Shown: positions 16,573-24,879 of the stretch, one piece after another
How the letters are laid out: every line of letters begins with the position of its first letter
Position numbering within the stretch: the stretch's first letter is position 1
Assembly (NCBI RefSeq): GCF_037482285.1
Contig: NZ_JBBEYB010000001.1
Coordinates: 1 to 64,000 of the forward strand
Direction of reading: 5' to 3'
From: Aquabacterium sp029268225
GTDB lineage: Bacteria; Pseudomonadota; Gammaproteobacteria; Burkholderiales; Burkholderiaceae_C
Length of the DNA: 64,000 bases
Notes under the pieces: generated by a model
What the model was told of the DNA's origin: nothing
The model's database searches: none
What the model saw: only the letters and a program-made list of their open reading frames with translations
Translations under genes and position numbers: made by a program

Positions 16573-17897
16573 CAGGGCCTGCCCAACCGGGCGTTGTTCC
16601 TGGATCGGCTCAAGCAAGCGCTGGCGAGCGCCCAGCGCCACGGACAGCGGGTGGCGCTTCTGTTTTTGGATCTCGACCGCTTCAAGGAGATCAACGACAC
16701 CCAGGGGCACGCCATCGGCGACCGGGCGCTCATCGAGATCGCCCGGCGGTTTCAGGCCGCATTGCGAGAGGAGGAAACCCTGGCGCGCCTGGCAGGCGAC
16801 GAGTTCGTCGTGATTGCAATGGGGGCCAACCAGTCGGCCGCGGCCCTCATCGCCGAACGTATCCAAAAAAAGCGCTCGCCGAACCTCTCGCAATCAATGG
16901 ACGGTTTTTTGCGCTCAAGGCAAGTATCGGCATTGCTTTCTATCCAGAAGATGGACGCTCGGCCGAGGAGCTGCTCAAACACGCCGACATCGCCATGTAC
17001 CGGGCCAAGGCCAGCGGCGGGGGCTATCGCTTCTACCGTTCGGAGATGGGTACGGATTTGGCGAGGAAGCTGGAAATCGTCCATCGCCTGGAAACCGCGC
17101 TTGCCGCCGGACGGTTGCAACTCCACTATCATCCCCAGGTGCATTTGCCCAGCGGCAAAATCGTAGGCGCCGAGGCACTGTCGAGATGGCATGATGCGGA
17201 TTGGGGCATGGTTTCCCCAGCCGAATTCATCCCGATCGCGGAAGAACGGGGATTGATCGGTACATTGGGCGAATGGGCGCTCGCCGGGGCATGCCGCCAG
17301 GTGCGGCATTGGCAGGAACGAGGGTGTCCGCTGCCCGGAAGGGTCGCGGTGAATGTGGCCGCGAAACAATTTGAGGACGACGATTTCGTTGACCGGTGTC
17401 TTAGGATCGCTCGCGAATCCGGTGCAGCGTCTTCTGCAATCGAGCTCGAGCTGACCGAGTCGGGCATGATGCGCGACCCGGAACGTGCCGTGGAGGTCAC
17501 GCGCGCCCTGACCTCGGCCGGGTTTGCGCTGTCCATCGATGATTTCGGCACCGGGTATTCCTCACTGGCTTACCTCAAGCGATTTCCCGTTCATAAACTG
17601 AAGATCGACATCTCGTTCGTGCGGGACATGCTGACCGATCGCAACGATCTCGCCATTGTGTCCGCCATCGTTGCCATGGCGAAGAGCCTCGGCCTCAAGA
17701 CCCTGGCCGAAGGTGTGGAAGAGGCAGCGCAGGCGGAACACTTGCTGGCATTGGGTTGCGACGAAGCACAGGGGTATTACTTCGCCCGTCCGGAGCCGGC
17801 CGAGGTTTTCGCGCGCAGGTGGTTGCAAAGCGCATGTCCGAGTCATGATCTCGGTCAGGACGTGGATCGCCAAGAGCAAGGCCACCTCGGTACATAA
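16573..17897 (+). pseudogene. GGDEF-EAL cyclic-di-GMP protein, 5'-truncated and frameshifted
   Basis: The first part (LPNRALFLDRLKQAL, FLDLDRFKEINDTQGHAIGD, LARLAGDEFVVIA) is a GGDEF domain with the signature changed to AGDEF, joined without a start to the DUF302 relic. At 16864-16870 (a run of seven A) the frame shifts by one base. The second frame then continues with KALAEPLAINGRF and the end of the GGDEF domain (IGIAFYPEDGRSAEELLKHA). A full EAL domain follows: GAEALSRWHD, VNVAAKQF, ELTESGMM, SIDDFGTGYSSL, and KIDISFVRD. The EAL part looks complete and potentially able to hydrolyse c-di-GMP if it were translated, but no start is evident. Confidence 0.8.
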
Positions 17898-18114
17898 CGG
17901 CAAAGCCGCTCCATGGCGCCGGGCCCCGGCGCATGATCACGCCCCCGAGTTCTCTCAAACTCTTCGTAGCGTTCACGCTGATCCGTGATCGGGAGCCGTC
18001 AGCCCGGTCGGTTCAACAGCGATCGGGGCCGTTGCCTCTGCGAAAGCGCACAGACCAAAGGCACTTGGGCTGGTTCGCCCCAAGGGTTCTACCCCGTTTC
18101 CAGGACGGTTTGAT

Positions 18115-18217
18115 TAAGGCCTGAAACTCCCGGTCACGCCGGGCAACTCTACGACGCATTCTCGGGTTGTGGAACCGCTCGAGGTAACCGAACACATCAG
18201 CCCGGGCCTCGTCGCGC
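18115..18217 (-). pseudogene. IS3-family transposase C-terminal relic
   Basis: The minus strand encodes RRDEARADVFGYLERFHNPR followed by MRRRVARRDREF, resembling the end of IS3-group OrfB integrases (ADVFDYIE.FYNP motif). Only about 35 codons survive. It abuts the plus-strand IS3 relic at about 18200, so two broken IS3 elements were joined tail to head. Confidence 0.5.
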
Positions 18218-18348
18218 CTGGCAGCCCTTGGCAGAACGGATTCGTCGAGAGCTTTAACGGCAAGCTGCGGGACGAGCTGCTCAACCGAGAGTGGTTCCGC
18301 AGCCGCGCCGAGGCGAAGGTCCTGATCGAACGCTGGCGGCAGTTCTGA
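18199..18348 (+). pseudogene. IS3-family OrfB integrase-core relic
   Basis: The reading frame (ISPGLVAPGSPWQNGFVESF, NGKLRDELLNREWFRSRAEA, ending IERWRQF and TGA at 18346) matches the last part of the rve domain of IS3-family OrfB (family motif PGSPWENGY.ESFNGKLRDE), including the third catalytic Glu region. Neither the N-terminus nor OrfA is present. Confidence 0.75.
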
Positions 18349-18369
18349 CCTGAGTATGGAACTTGTAGC

Positions 18370-18738
18370 CAATCAGGCAGTGAGTCCGGGGTGGATGGTA
18401 TCGCGCCGATGAAGGCGGTGAGCAGCGGGCCGCCACCCCGGATGGTGTCCTGCGCGTTCATCTGAATGGCGAGCACGCCGTTCAGGTGCACCGACAGCAC
18501 GCCATTTCCGCTGCGAGGCGCGAGCGCAGATCGCGGTAGCTGCGGGCAATGGCCGCCTGCCGGTCGGCATCGGTCGCCGTGCCGGTGATCTGCGCCAGTT
18601 CCTCACGCGCCTGCGCCAGGGCATCGGCCAGTTCCCGTTCGGCCTGCGCGGCTTTGCGGGCATTGGCCTGCTCGATGTCGCTGCGCCGATTGTTGAGCAC
18701 GATCAGCTCGGCTTCCGCCTTGGCGACCTCCGCTTTAG
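18370..18738 (-). pseudogene. Coiled-coil fragment, possibly phage tail tape measure
   Basis: Read leftward from the edge of IS element B, about 80 codons form a highly charged heptad-like helix (KAEVAKAEAELIVLNNRRSD, ERELADALAQAREELAQITG). After a frame change near 18500, a tail follows (LSVHLNGVLAIQMNAQDTIR, GGGPLLTAFIGAIP). Long Ala/Glu/Arg-rich helices of this kind are common in tail tape-measure proteins of siphophages, but other coiled-coil proteins are possible. It is interrupted by element B. Confidence 0.4.
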
Positions 18739-19898
18739 GGAAGGTCTGAACAACCCGCTCTGCCGCCCGGATTGCGGCATCGTGGCGCCGGCCTGGCGTC
18801 GCTTTCGAGCCGGATTTCGCCCGTGCAGGGCGGTTTTTGGCGGGTTTCCCCGCCTTACGGACGCACTGCTCCCGTCGTCGGCAACAAACGCCGGCGCGCC
18901 ATCCACAGGTTCGACAGCGCGAACAGCGTCAGCACCTGCGCCGCGTTCTTCGCCAGGCCGCGGTAGCGCACCTTCGTGTAGCCGAACTGGCGCTTGATCA
19001 CCCGGAACGGGTGCTCCACCTTCGCCCGCAGACTGGCCTTGTAGCGCTCCCACCGCTCGGCGTAGCGCCGCTCGCGCTCGTTCTTCATCGCACGCAGCTT
19101 CGACGGCTTCTCCGCGATCAGGAATCCGGCGTCCACGTCCTGCAGCTCCTCGCGCTTCTCGGCACCCGTGTAGCCGCTGTCGCCGCACACCGTGTCTTCC
19201 CGGCCGTGCAGCAGCTTGTACACCTGCGTCACGTCGGCCACGTTCGCCGCCGTGCATTCCACGTGGTGCACCAGACCGGACGCGTCATCCACGCCGATGT
19301 GCGCCTTCATCCCGAAGAACCACTGGTTGCCCTTCTTGGTCTGGTGCATCGCCGGATCGCGCTCGCCCGCCTTGTTCTTGGTCGAGCTCGGCGCACTGAT
19401 GATCGTGGCATCCACGATCGTGCCACTGCGCAGGCTCAGGCCCTTGCGCTGAAGATGGGCGTTGACCTGCTCGAAGAGCTTCTCGGCCAGCCCGTGCGTC
19501 TCCAACAGCCGGCGGAAGTTGAGGATCGTCGTCTCGTCCGGGATGTCGGCAAGCCCGCCCAACTGCGCGAAGCGGCGCATCACCGGCGTGTCGTACAAGG
19601 CTTCTTCCATCGCCGGGTCGCTGAGCGCATACCACTGCTGCAGGAAGTGGATGCGCAGCATCGTCGCCAACGGATAGGGCTGGCGACCGGGACGGCCCAT
19701 CTTCGGGTAGTGCGGCTCGATCAGACCCAGCAGCGCCTGCCACGGCACCACCTGCTCCATCTCCGCCAAAAACACCTCGCGCCGCGTGCGCTTGCGGCTC
19801 CCCAGACCCTCGGCATCACCGAACGACAGCTGCATCGCACTCACCCCGATCACGGTGAGGCATTGTCGCGCAATGGGGCGGAGTTGTTCAGACCTTCC
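18739..19898 (-). mobile_element. IS5-family insertion sequence B (1.16 kb)
   Basis: The terminal inverted repeats are nearly perfect: GGAAGGTCTGAACAAC begins inward from both 18739 and 19898. The 1,160 bp element carries one minus-strand transposase. Flanks are TTAG (18735-18738) and TTAA (19899-19902), both YTAR-type but not identical. The terminal repeats share GGAAGGTCTG with element A. Confidence 0.88.
18855..19853 (-). CDS. IS5-family transposase (element B)
   Basis: A 332-residue DDE transposase, intact. It has the N-terminal DUF772-type domain (MLRIHFLQQWYALSDPAMEE) and the catalytic core motifs GTIVDATIISAPSSTKN, KAHIGVDDASG and GDSGYTG, with the C-terminal EHPFRVIKRQFGYTKV. It resembles the element A transposase along its full length but differs at many positions and has a longer loop after the second Asp, so the two are separate IS types of one group. 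Confidence 0.93.
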   Translation of the reverse strand: MIGVSAMQLSFGDAEGLGSRKRTRREVFLAEMEQVVPWQALLGLIEPHYPKMGRPGRQPYPLATMLRIHFLQQWYALSDPAMEEALYDTPVMRRFAQLGGLADIPDETTILNFRRLLETHGLAEKLFEQVNAHLQRKGLSLRSGTIVDATIISAPSSTKNKAGERDPAMHQTKKGNQWFFGMKAHIGVDDASGLVHHVECTAANVADVTQVYKLLHGREDTVCGDSGYTGAEKREELQDVDAGFLIAEKPSKLRAMKNERERRYAERWERYKASLRAKVEHPFRVIKRQFGYTKVRYRGLAKNAAQVLTLFALSNLWMARRRLLPTTGAVRP

Positions 19899-19904
19899 TT
19901 AATA

Positions 19905-20519
19905 CTACTGCCCTACAGCCTGAGCAAGAAGTTGCCTCAATATGTATTTGGCGTAATCACACTCACTTATCATGGCCTCCGAATTCATCACCCCAAAACG
20001 ACGCACCACAGGACCGTTGTGATAGCCTTCAAGTAAGCGTAGCAAGTCGGTATCCCGCATCATTTTTTGAGTGTGGATCAAATCAACCACAACGCCGCAG
20101 TAGCCGGAGTCATGCGCCAATGACAGCACCTGATCAAAGCGTTGAATGGTGAAATGACTGCGCTTGTCAGCATAAGCCTCACTCAAGTGTCGATATTGTT
20201 CAGCCACTTCACGGCACATGCTGTCAAACACCACCTGCTCAGTAAACAAAGTGCCCCCGATACCACCAATAATCCAGCCCTTCAGTTTTGAAGCCACATG
20301 CTCAGCCTCAAGTTGACGGGCAGTATTCAGGAAATCCCTGACCGCCTCACAGTGACCATGCTGTTGATAACCCGTCAAACTTTCACGCAACTGAGCCGCA
20401 TCTCGCACGCTCAATGGCCCTGGCACGATCACCCGCTGATCGGTTGCGTGAACAAACAATGGGCACAGGGCCAATAGAGCCAGGATCCATATACGCCAGG
20501 TCACACTGTGAGCAGTCAT
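19905..20519 (-). CDS. Exported protein, unknown function
   Basis: A 204-residue protein beginning MTAHSVTWRIWILALLALCP with a signal peptide ending near FVHATDQ. The mature part is mostly helical (RDAAQLRESLTGYQQHGHCE, then FDQVLSLAHDSGYCGVVVDL) and has four cysteines. The start is uncertain: an ATG at 20534 would add five residues, and neither has a strong SD. The stop is six bases beyond the right end of IS element B. It is the third gene of a minus-strand group of small proteins. No family was recognised. Confidence 0.6.
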   Translation of the reverse strand: MTAHSVTWRIWILALLALCPLFVHATDQRVIVPGPLSVRDAAQLRESLTGYQQHGHCEAVRDFLNTARQLEAEHVASKLKGWIIGGIGGTLFTEQVVFDSMCREVAEQYRHLSEAYADKRSHFTIQRFDQVLSLAHDSGYCGVVVDLIHTQKMMRDTDLLRLLEGYHNGPVVRRFGVMNSEAMISECDYAKYILRQLLAQAVGQ

Positions 20520-20565
20520 GAGTTTTAGATCCATTTGGTGATGATGGCGTGCAGCGATAAGTAAG

Positions 20566-20850
20566 TCAAATGGTGCGTGGCGCATCGACCAAGCACAATG
20601 TCAATTGGAACGTCTCTGTCAGTTGCAGTGTGTCGCCGAACTTTTCGATGACTTCGCAGGTTTCCAGCTTAAAGTCCATCGCCACATGGCCACTGTCTAC
20701 CAGTGCCTGCACCTGGGTTGTGACATCCAACACACGGTGTCGTCCCGATGTAAGCATCTCCACCTGCACCCTGTGAGGTCCGGATACAGCAAACACCCCC
20801 CGATCGACAATGTCGCCTTGCCGGGACACCTGATAGCGCACAAGGTTCAC
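20566..20850 (-). CDS. Small beta-rich protein, unknown function
   Basis: A 94-residue protein starting at the GTG at 20850, which overlaps the upstream stop as GTGA and has GGAG seven bases before it, so it is translationally coupled. The sequence (VNLVRYQVSRQGDIVDRGVF, TLQLTETFQLTLCLVDAP) alternates in a beta-strand pattern. No signal peptide is visible. The family is unknown. Confidence 0.55.
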   Translation of the reverse strand: MNLVRYQVSRQGDIVDRGVFAVSGPHRVQVEMLTSGRHRVLDVTTQVQALVDSGHVAMDFKLETCEVIEKFGDTLQLTETFQLTLCLVDAPRTI

Positions 20851-21362
20851 TGGTGCTCTCCGTGTAAGGATGCGATTGGCCACCACCCTTGGGCGCAGCT
20901 TTGGACCGGCCGAAGGCCTTGGTCAGGAAAGCCGCAGCTCATGACCATCAGCGGCAGGTCTGCCTCGGTGTGATGAAGACTCAAAATCAGCATCGGTGTC
21001 GCAATCAAGCGTGCCGACTCTGCCGGAAGCACCGCCCCCTGGGCAATCAACTGACCTTGGCTGCGCAGTTGAAAACAACGCTGTGTTGTCTCCAAGCTGG
21101 CCGCCTTGGCATCCAAGCCGCTCAATTGGATGGCGGTTGATTTGCCTGCGCTTTGTTGTCGAAGGCTAAGCTGGTCTTGGACCATCAACCAATCTTTCGC
21201 GGTGTGAGAGGCGCAGACTTCCAGGCGACCATGGTCGGGTTCTGTGCTGATCCACAACTCCACTTTGCGAGGCAAGTGCCTGAGGTCTTGCGCCCATCCC
21301 GTCGTGACGATGAACAAGAGCAAAAGGGCTTGGCAGATCTTGCCGTTGAGTTGAACTTTCAT
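20847..21362 (-). CDS. Exported protein, unknown function
   Basis: A 171-residue protein with a clear signal peptide (MKVQLNGKICQALLLLFIVT, cleavage near TGWAQD). The mature domain is beta-rich and carries cysteines in VCASHT, RCFQL, SCGFPD and QSCAQG. The start at 21362 is preceded by GGGA at a good distance; longer readings lack support. It heads a three-gene minus-strand operon (21362 to 19905). In organisation (short exported beta-rich proteins) it resembles the plus-strand group at 4461-6877 on the other side of the island, although I see no clear sequence identity. Confidence 0.65.
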   Translation of the reverse strand: MKVQLNGKICQALLLLFIVTTGWAQDLRHLPRKVELWISTEPDHGRLEVCASHTAKDWLMVQDQLSLRQQSAGKSTAIQLSGLDAKAASLETTQRCFQLRSQGQLIAQGAVLPAESARLIATPMLILSLHHTEADLPLMVMSCGFPDQGLRPVQSCAQGWWPIASLHGEHQ

Positions 21363-21509
21363 GGCTATTTCCCAGTTGCGTTCACGGTGGCATCTGCGCC
21401 AACGTTGAAGCTGCCTACCAGCAGCCGAACGGATTGGCTTCGGCCGGATGGGAAGAGGCGTGCGTCCATGGCGGTCACCAATGGTATCCACCGTTTGCCA
21501 GTCGCAACT

Positions 21510-21546
21510 ACTGTGGCGCCCTACGACGGCCGTAGGGCGCCACAGT
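21510..21546. repeat. Perfect 16-bp inverted repeat
   Basis: ACTGTGGCGCCCTACG (21510-21525) and its exact reverse complement CGTAGGGCGCCACAGT (21531-21546) are separated by five bases. The second arm recurs on its own at 24945-24960. There is no T-tract, so it is not a normal terminator. It lies between two minus-strand genes. Confidence 0.8.
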
Positions 21547-21649
21547 CGATGCGCCCAGCGGTACAACAGATCAAGCACTTAGCCCGGAAGACGCCAGAGT
21601 TCCTTGGCAATCCTGTCACAGTTGCCGCGACTGGCCTACGTCGCGCCAA

Positions 21650-21705
21650 AGTTGTTGCACACGCAATCTGATGCTCGGTTGACACAAACAAGACAGCGTC
21701 CCGAG
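21650..21705. repeat. Dispersed noncoding repeat, copy 1
   Basis: A segment reading GTTGTTGCACACGCAATCTG and continuing through GACAGCGTCCCGAG resembles the segment at about 24958-25012 (GTTGTTACAACCGCAATTTG through GACAGCGTCTCGAA). The copies match at roughly three quarters of the positions. Both copies lie next to the CGTAGGGCGCCACAG motif or a decayed form of it. Confidence 0.55.
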
Positions 21706-21747
21706 GGGGCATGCTGTTGGCACAGCGCAAGGCGTTGCGGGCAGCGG

Positions 21748-22764
21748 TCAAGTCCTGTGGTGGTCGTATTCGTTCGCCAGCATCAACAGGTCATCCGGCA
21801 CGCTGCCGTAACTTACCAGCCAGACCTCCAGCGCTTGTCCTCGCACCAGGTCGAGTGCGCGTCGGATGGCACCCAGAATCCAATCCCTGCGATTGCCAAA
21901 CACGCCGCCACCTACCAGGGTCAAGTAAACGCGGTGACTCCCCCCCACTCGGTTGGCATTGACCACGGCTGCATGCACCGTAGCCTCGTAGGCCGCTTCC
22001 AGCACCAGGCGCGCGAACGACGCCCACATTGCAGGATCGGTGCCATGGTTGTAGTTGACCGGCAGCGCTGCGCAATACGCCTGGCTGACGCGTTGCCCTT
22101 GCAGTGAACCCACAGCGGTCACATCCACATCGTGATGCAGCCCGATGCGCAGCAGGGTCCGCAGCCTGTCTCGCTCGGCCTCGCTGAGGTCTGCCAGCCT
22201 GGTATCGATGGCATGCAAGATGTCAGGTGTGGCCAGGGCATAGCCATTGCGCATCTCGATCTCATCGCCCCGTGGCAAAGCCGCACGCAAGTCGGCCAGG
22301 GTGTCAATCTGCCGCGCACGCGTTTGCCCAATCTGGTCGCCCACCGGCGCAAAGTAGTTGCGATAGATGGTCGCTGCACCGGCTGCGCGAGCACAGGCAG
22401 GCCCCTGGGTAAGGTCATGCTCGTAGTCGCTCACCCCGTCTTCCGGGATCACGTGGTAGCCGGGCATCTCGAGCAAGTTGAACTGTGACGCCACCTGTAC
22501 CAAAGCACCGTTGACCTCGGGCCAGGTGTGAAGTTGGTACGCATCGGCCGCAATGTTGTGTACGCGGAGCGCACCTCGTGTGGCCTCGCGCACGGAGGCA
22601 GCTCGCAACCGCAGTTCGGCCAGGCTGGGCGTTTCCAGTTCACCGATCTGCCAGCTGCAGCCGTTGACCCGCGAATGGAGGCGGTTGCCAATCACCTCAA
22701 ATTTGGCTTGTGTCTGGGCGTAGCCCAACTCGCGAAAACCAGTGAGTTTTTCAAACCAGCTCAT
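21748..22764 (-). CDS. Uncharacterised protein with macro-domain-like C-terminus
   Basis: A 338-residue protein. The ATG at 22764 is chosen because GGAG lies eight bases upstream; the ATG at 22773 would be too close to it. There is no signal peptide. The central region includes DEIEMRNGYALATPDILHAI. The last third has VYLTLVGGGVFGNRRDWILG followed by an amphipathic helix, a GGG-FGN pattern reminiscent of the phosphate-binding loop of macro-type ADP-ribose-binding folds. That resemblance is only a suggestion. It is not evidently in an operon, and lies upstream of the palindrome-bearing spacer. Confidence 0.6.
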   Translation of the reverse strand: MSWFEKLTGFRELGYAQTQAKFEVIGNRLHSRVNGCSWQIGELETPSLAELRLRAASVREATRGALRVHNIAADAYQLHTWPEVNGALVQVASQFNLLEMPGYHVIPEDGVSDYEHDLTQGPACARAAGAATIYRNYFAPVGDQIGQTRARQIDTLADLRAALPRGDEIEMRNGYALATPDILHAIDTRLADLSEAERDRLRTLLRIGLHHDVDVTAVGSLQGQRVSQAYCAALPVNYNHGTDPAMWASFARLVLEAAYEATVHAAVVNANRVGGSHRVYLTLVGGGVFGNRRDWILGAIRRALDLVRGQALEVWLVSYGSVPDDLLMLANEYDHHRT

Positions 22765-22849
22765 GCGATACATCTCCAATGGGCAATTGACCGGATCGGA
22801 TGACTGTAGTGAAGCACATCCGGTTTCCGCGGAGGCCGGTTGGTTTAAG

Positions 22850-23047
22850 TCAGATGGTCGCGGCCTGACCAGCGCGTTCTTGATGGTAATTTGCCTCGAA
22901 TTCGGCGGACGGGACATGGCCCAGCGGCCCCATCAATCGATGGTGAGTGAACCAAGAGACCCGTTCCCGCGTTGTGAGCTCGATGGCCTGCTTGGTCTTC
23001 CACCGGCCACAGCGGTGGATCACCTCGGCCTTGAACATGTTGGGTGT
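22850..23047 (-). pseudogene. IS3-family transposase C-terminal relic
   Basis: The minus strand encodes FKAEVIHRCGRWKTKQAIEL, then VSWFTHHRLMGPLGHVPSAE and FEANYH before a stop. This is the typical end of IS3-family (IS51-like group) OrfB proteins (family motif WFNxRRLLEPIGxxPPAE). The rest of the element is absent. Confidence 0.75.
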
Positions 23048-23091
23048 GGCGCCGAAGGCCTGCTGGACCTGGCGGGGTGTCTGCGCTGGGG

Positions 23092-23865
23092 TCAGCGGTT
23101 GACCTTGCCGGGCAGGGACAGGTCGCCGGAGGCGACCTTGAAAACGTTGCTGACGCACAGCAGCGGGTTGTGCACACTGGCATTGACGCGCAGCGCAGCG
23201 GTCACGCCATCGAAGGCACCGGCTTCGACCGCGCCGATGTCGTCGAAGGGCACGCGTACCTCGACGGTCTCGTTCTTGAAGGTCGGCGACCAGCCCGGAC
23301 TGTCGATCAAGATGGGCAGGCCGGGCCAGGTCTTGGGCAGGCGAGGCTTGGCGCCTTCGGGGATGTCCACCACCTTCAGGGCGCCCTTGCCGCAGGCGTC
23401 GTCGGGCTGCAGCACGACCCAGTGCGAGTGCCAGACGTTGCCGTCGTTGCCGGTGTGGCCGTCGCCGTTCTCGTCGAACAGCGGGGTGTCGTCGAAGTCG
23501 GGGTGCGAGGTTACCGCAAAGGCCAGGATGCCGGCCTTGTGCTCGAAGCCAACGGTGGCCGGGTCCAGGCTGGTGGGCCACACGTAGGAGAAGACCGAGC
23601 TGCCAGCGAGCTTGCCGGACTTGGTCGGGCGGGTGGCGCCGGCCTTGCCCGAGACGGCCATGTGAAAGACCGCGGTCTTGCCGTCGGTGCTGATGCGCGT
23701 GTGCACCACGTCGAAGGGGGCCTTGACGGCCTTCTTGCCTTCGGTGGCGATGCCGCCGTGGTGGTGGCCCGTGCCGTGGGCCTGTGCGATGCCGGTGGCG
23801 CCGCCGATCAGGCTGGCGAGCAACGCGGCGTTCAGGAAGGCGGGTTTGAAGGTCAGCGCTTGCAT
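23092..23865 (-). CDS. Exported His-rich protein, AraC-regulated, unknown function
   Basis: A 257-residue protein beginning MQALTFKPAFLNAALLASLI, a signal peptide cleaved near AQAHG. The mature N-terminus is His-rich (HGTGHHHGG), suggesting metal binding. The rest (VVHTRISTDGKTAVFHMAVS, GNVWHSHWVVLQPDDACGKG, VEVRVPFDDIGAVEAGAFDG) looks like a soluble beta-sandwich and has an EF-hand-like loop FDENGDGHTGNDGN that could bind calcium. AGAGGA precedes the ATG at 23865; longer readings overlap the divergent regulator. The C-terminus ends next to an IS3 relic. The family was not identified. Confidence 0.75.
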   Translation of the reverse strand: MQALTFKPAFLNAALLASLIGGATGIAQAHGTGHHHGGIATEGKKAVKAPFDVVHTRISTDGKTAVFHMAVSGKAGATRPTKSGKLAGSSVFSYVWPTSLDPATVGFEHKAGILAFAVTSHPDFDDTPLFDENGDGHTGNDGNVWHSHWVVLQPDDACGKGALKVVDIPEGAKPRLPKTWPGLPILIDSPGWSPTFKNETVEVRVPFDDIGAVEAGAFDGVTAALRVNASVHNPLLCVSNVFKVASGDLSLPGKVNR

Positions 23866-23930
23866 GGTGTCCTCTGTGTGCAAAGTGGGTGTAGGGGCAG
23901 TGTCATGGCGCTGAACGTATTTGTTGATAC

Positions 23931-23961
23931 ATTTCGTCCACGCTATATACCATTTCGTCCA
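23931..23961. promoter_or_regulatory. Direct-repeat operator between divergent genes
   Basis: ATTTCGTCCA occurs twice (23931-23940 and 23952-23961) with starts 21 bp apart, two helical turns, in the 105 bp spacer between the exported-protein gene and the araC-type gene. Direct repeats with this spacing are the normal binding layout for AraC-family proteins. Confidence 0.65.
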
Positions 23962-23970
23962 GATCCCCCG

Positions 23971-24879
23971 ATGCAAGCCACACCTCCCATCGACCGCCTC
24001 TCGGGCATCCTCGAACGCTTTCGGGTGCAGGCTCAGTTGCACCACACCGGCGCGCTGTGCGGGCTGAGCCACTTCGACGCCTGCGACGGACACGGCTACC
24101 TGCACGTGCTGCGGCGGGGCACGCTGGAGGTCAGCCATCCGGGTGCCCACGAAGTGCACGCGTCGCTGCGCCTGGAGGAGCCGACGCTGCTGCTGTACCC
24201 GCGCCCCTTCACCCACCGATTTCACAACCCCCCGCTGGACGGCTCGGACTTCACTTGCGCGCGGCTGGCTTTCGATGGCGGCGCGCAGAACCCGCTGGCG
24301 CGCGCGCTGCCGCCACTGATCGCGCTGCCGCTGGCGCAGGTCCAGGGCCTGGGTTCGGCGCTGGAGCTGCTGTTCGCCGAGACCGACCACGTGCGCTGCG
24401 GTCAGCGCCTGCTGGCCGACCGGCTCTTCGAGGTGGTGGTGCTCAAGTTGCTGCGCTGGCTGCTGGACCACCCGCAAGAGGCCGGCATCCGCACGGGCCT
24501 GATCACAGGGCTGTCGGATCCGCGCCTGGCGCGCGCCTTGGTGGCCATGCACGACGCGCCCGGCCAAGCCTGGACGTTGGAGCGCATGGCCGACCACGCG
24601 GGCATGTCGCGCACCGCGTTCGCCAACGCCTTCCGCGAGGTGGTGGGCCAGACACCGGCCGACTACCTGGCCGACTGGCGCATCGCGCTGGCGCAAAGCC
24701 GGCTGCGCGAAGGGCGGCCCATCAAGGCCCTGGCCGAAGAGCTGGGCTACTCCAACCCGTCAGCGCTGTCACGGGCCTTCAGCGGCCGCACGGGGCTGTC
24801 ACCGCGTGACTGGCTCAAGAACGAAGCCATGCGGAATGCACCGGGAGGTAAGGTTGCCCCTGAAAAGGGGAGTTCTTAG
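23971..24879 (+). CDS. AraC-family transcriptional regulator with cupin-like domain
   Basis: A 302-residue regulator. The N-terminal half is an AraC-binding cupin-like domain (DGHGYLHVLRRGTLEVSHPG; LLLYPRPFTHRFHNPP), which usually binds an effector. Residues about 195-290 form two helix-turn-helix motifs (WTLERMADHAGMSRTAFANA, FREVVGQTPADYLADWRIA; then PIKALAEELGYSNPSALSRA, FSGRTGLSPRDW). It is divergent from the His-rich exported protein and probably controls it through the direct repeats in between. The ATG at 23971 is preceded by a weak SD. Confidence 0.9.
   Translation: MQATPPIDRLSGILERFRVQAQLHHTGALCGLSHFDACDGHGYLHVLRRGTLEVSHPGAHEVHASLRLEEPTLLLYPRPFTHRFHNPPLDGSDFTCARLAFDGGAQNPLARALPPLIALPLAQVQGLGSALELLFAETDHVRCGQRLLADRLFEVVVLKLLRWLLDHPQEAGIRTGLITGLSDPRLARALVAMHDAPGQAWTLERMADHAGMSRTAFANAFREVVGQTPADYLADWRIALAQSRLREGRPIKALAEELGYSNPSALSRAFSGRTGLSPRDWLKNEAMRNAPGGKVAPEKGSS

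Larger units (their letters stand above)
21363..21747. other. Intergenic region with strong palindrome
   Basis: This 385 bp stretch contains no supported gene. It holds the perfect palindrome at 21510-21546 and a sequence near 21650-21705 that recurs at about 24958-25012. A short minus-strand reading frame over both repeats shares the peptide EHQIA and nearby residues, but neither copy has good coding features. Confidence 0.5.

Noticed and set aside
6879..19902. Composite transposon of two IS5 copies carrying the sulfite module
   Set aside because: The two IS differ in transposase sequence and the outer flanks CTAA and TTAA are not identical, so there is no clear evidence that the unit moved as one transposon.
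21521..21751. Minus-strand small gene over the palindrome, sharing EHQIA residues with the frame at 24799-25083
   Set aside because: The shared peptide follows from a shared DNA repeat; neither frame has a ribosome-binding site or recognisable domain.
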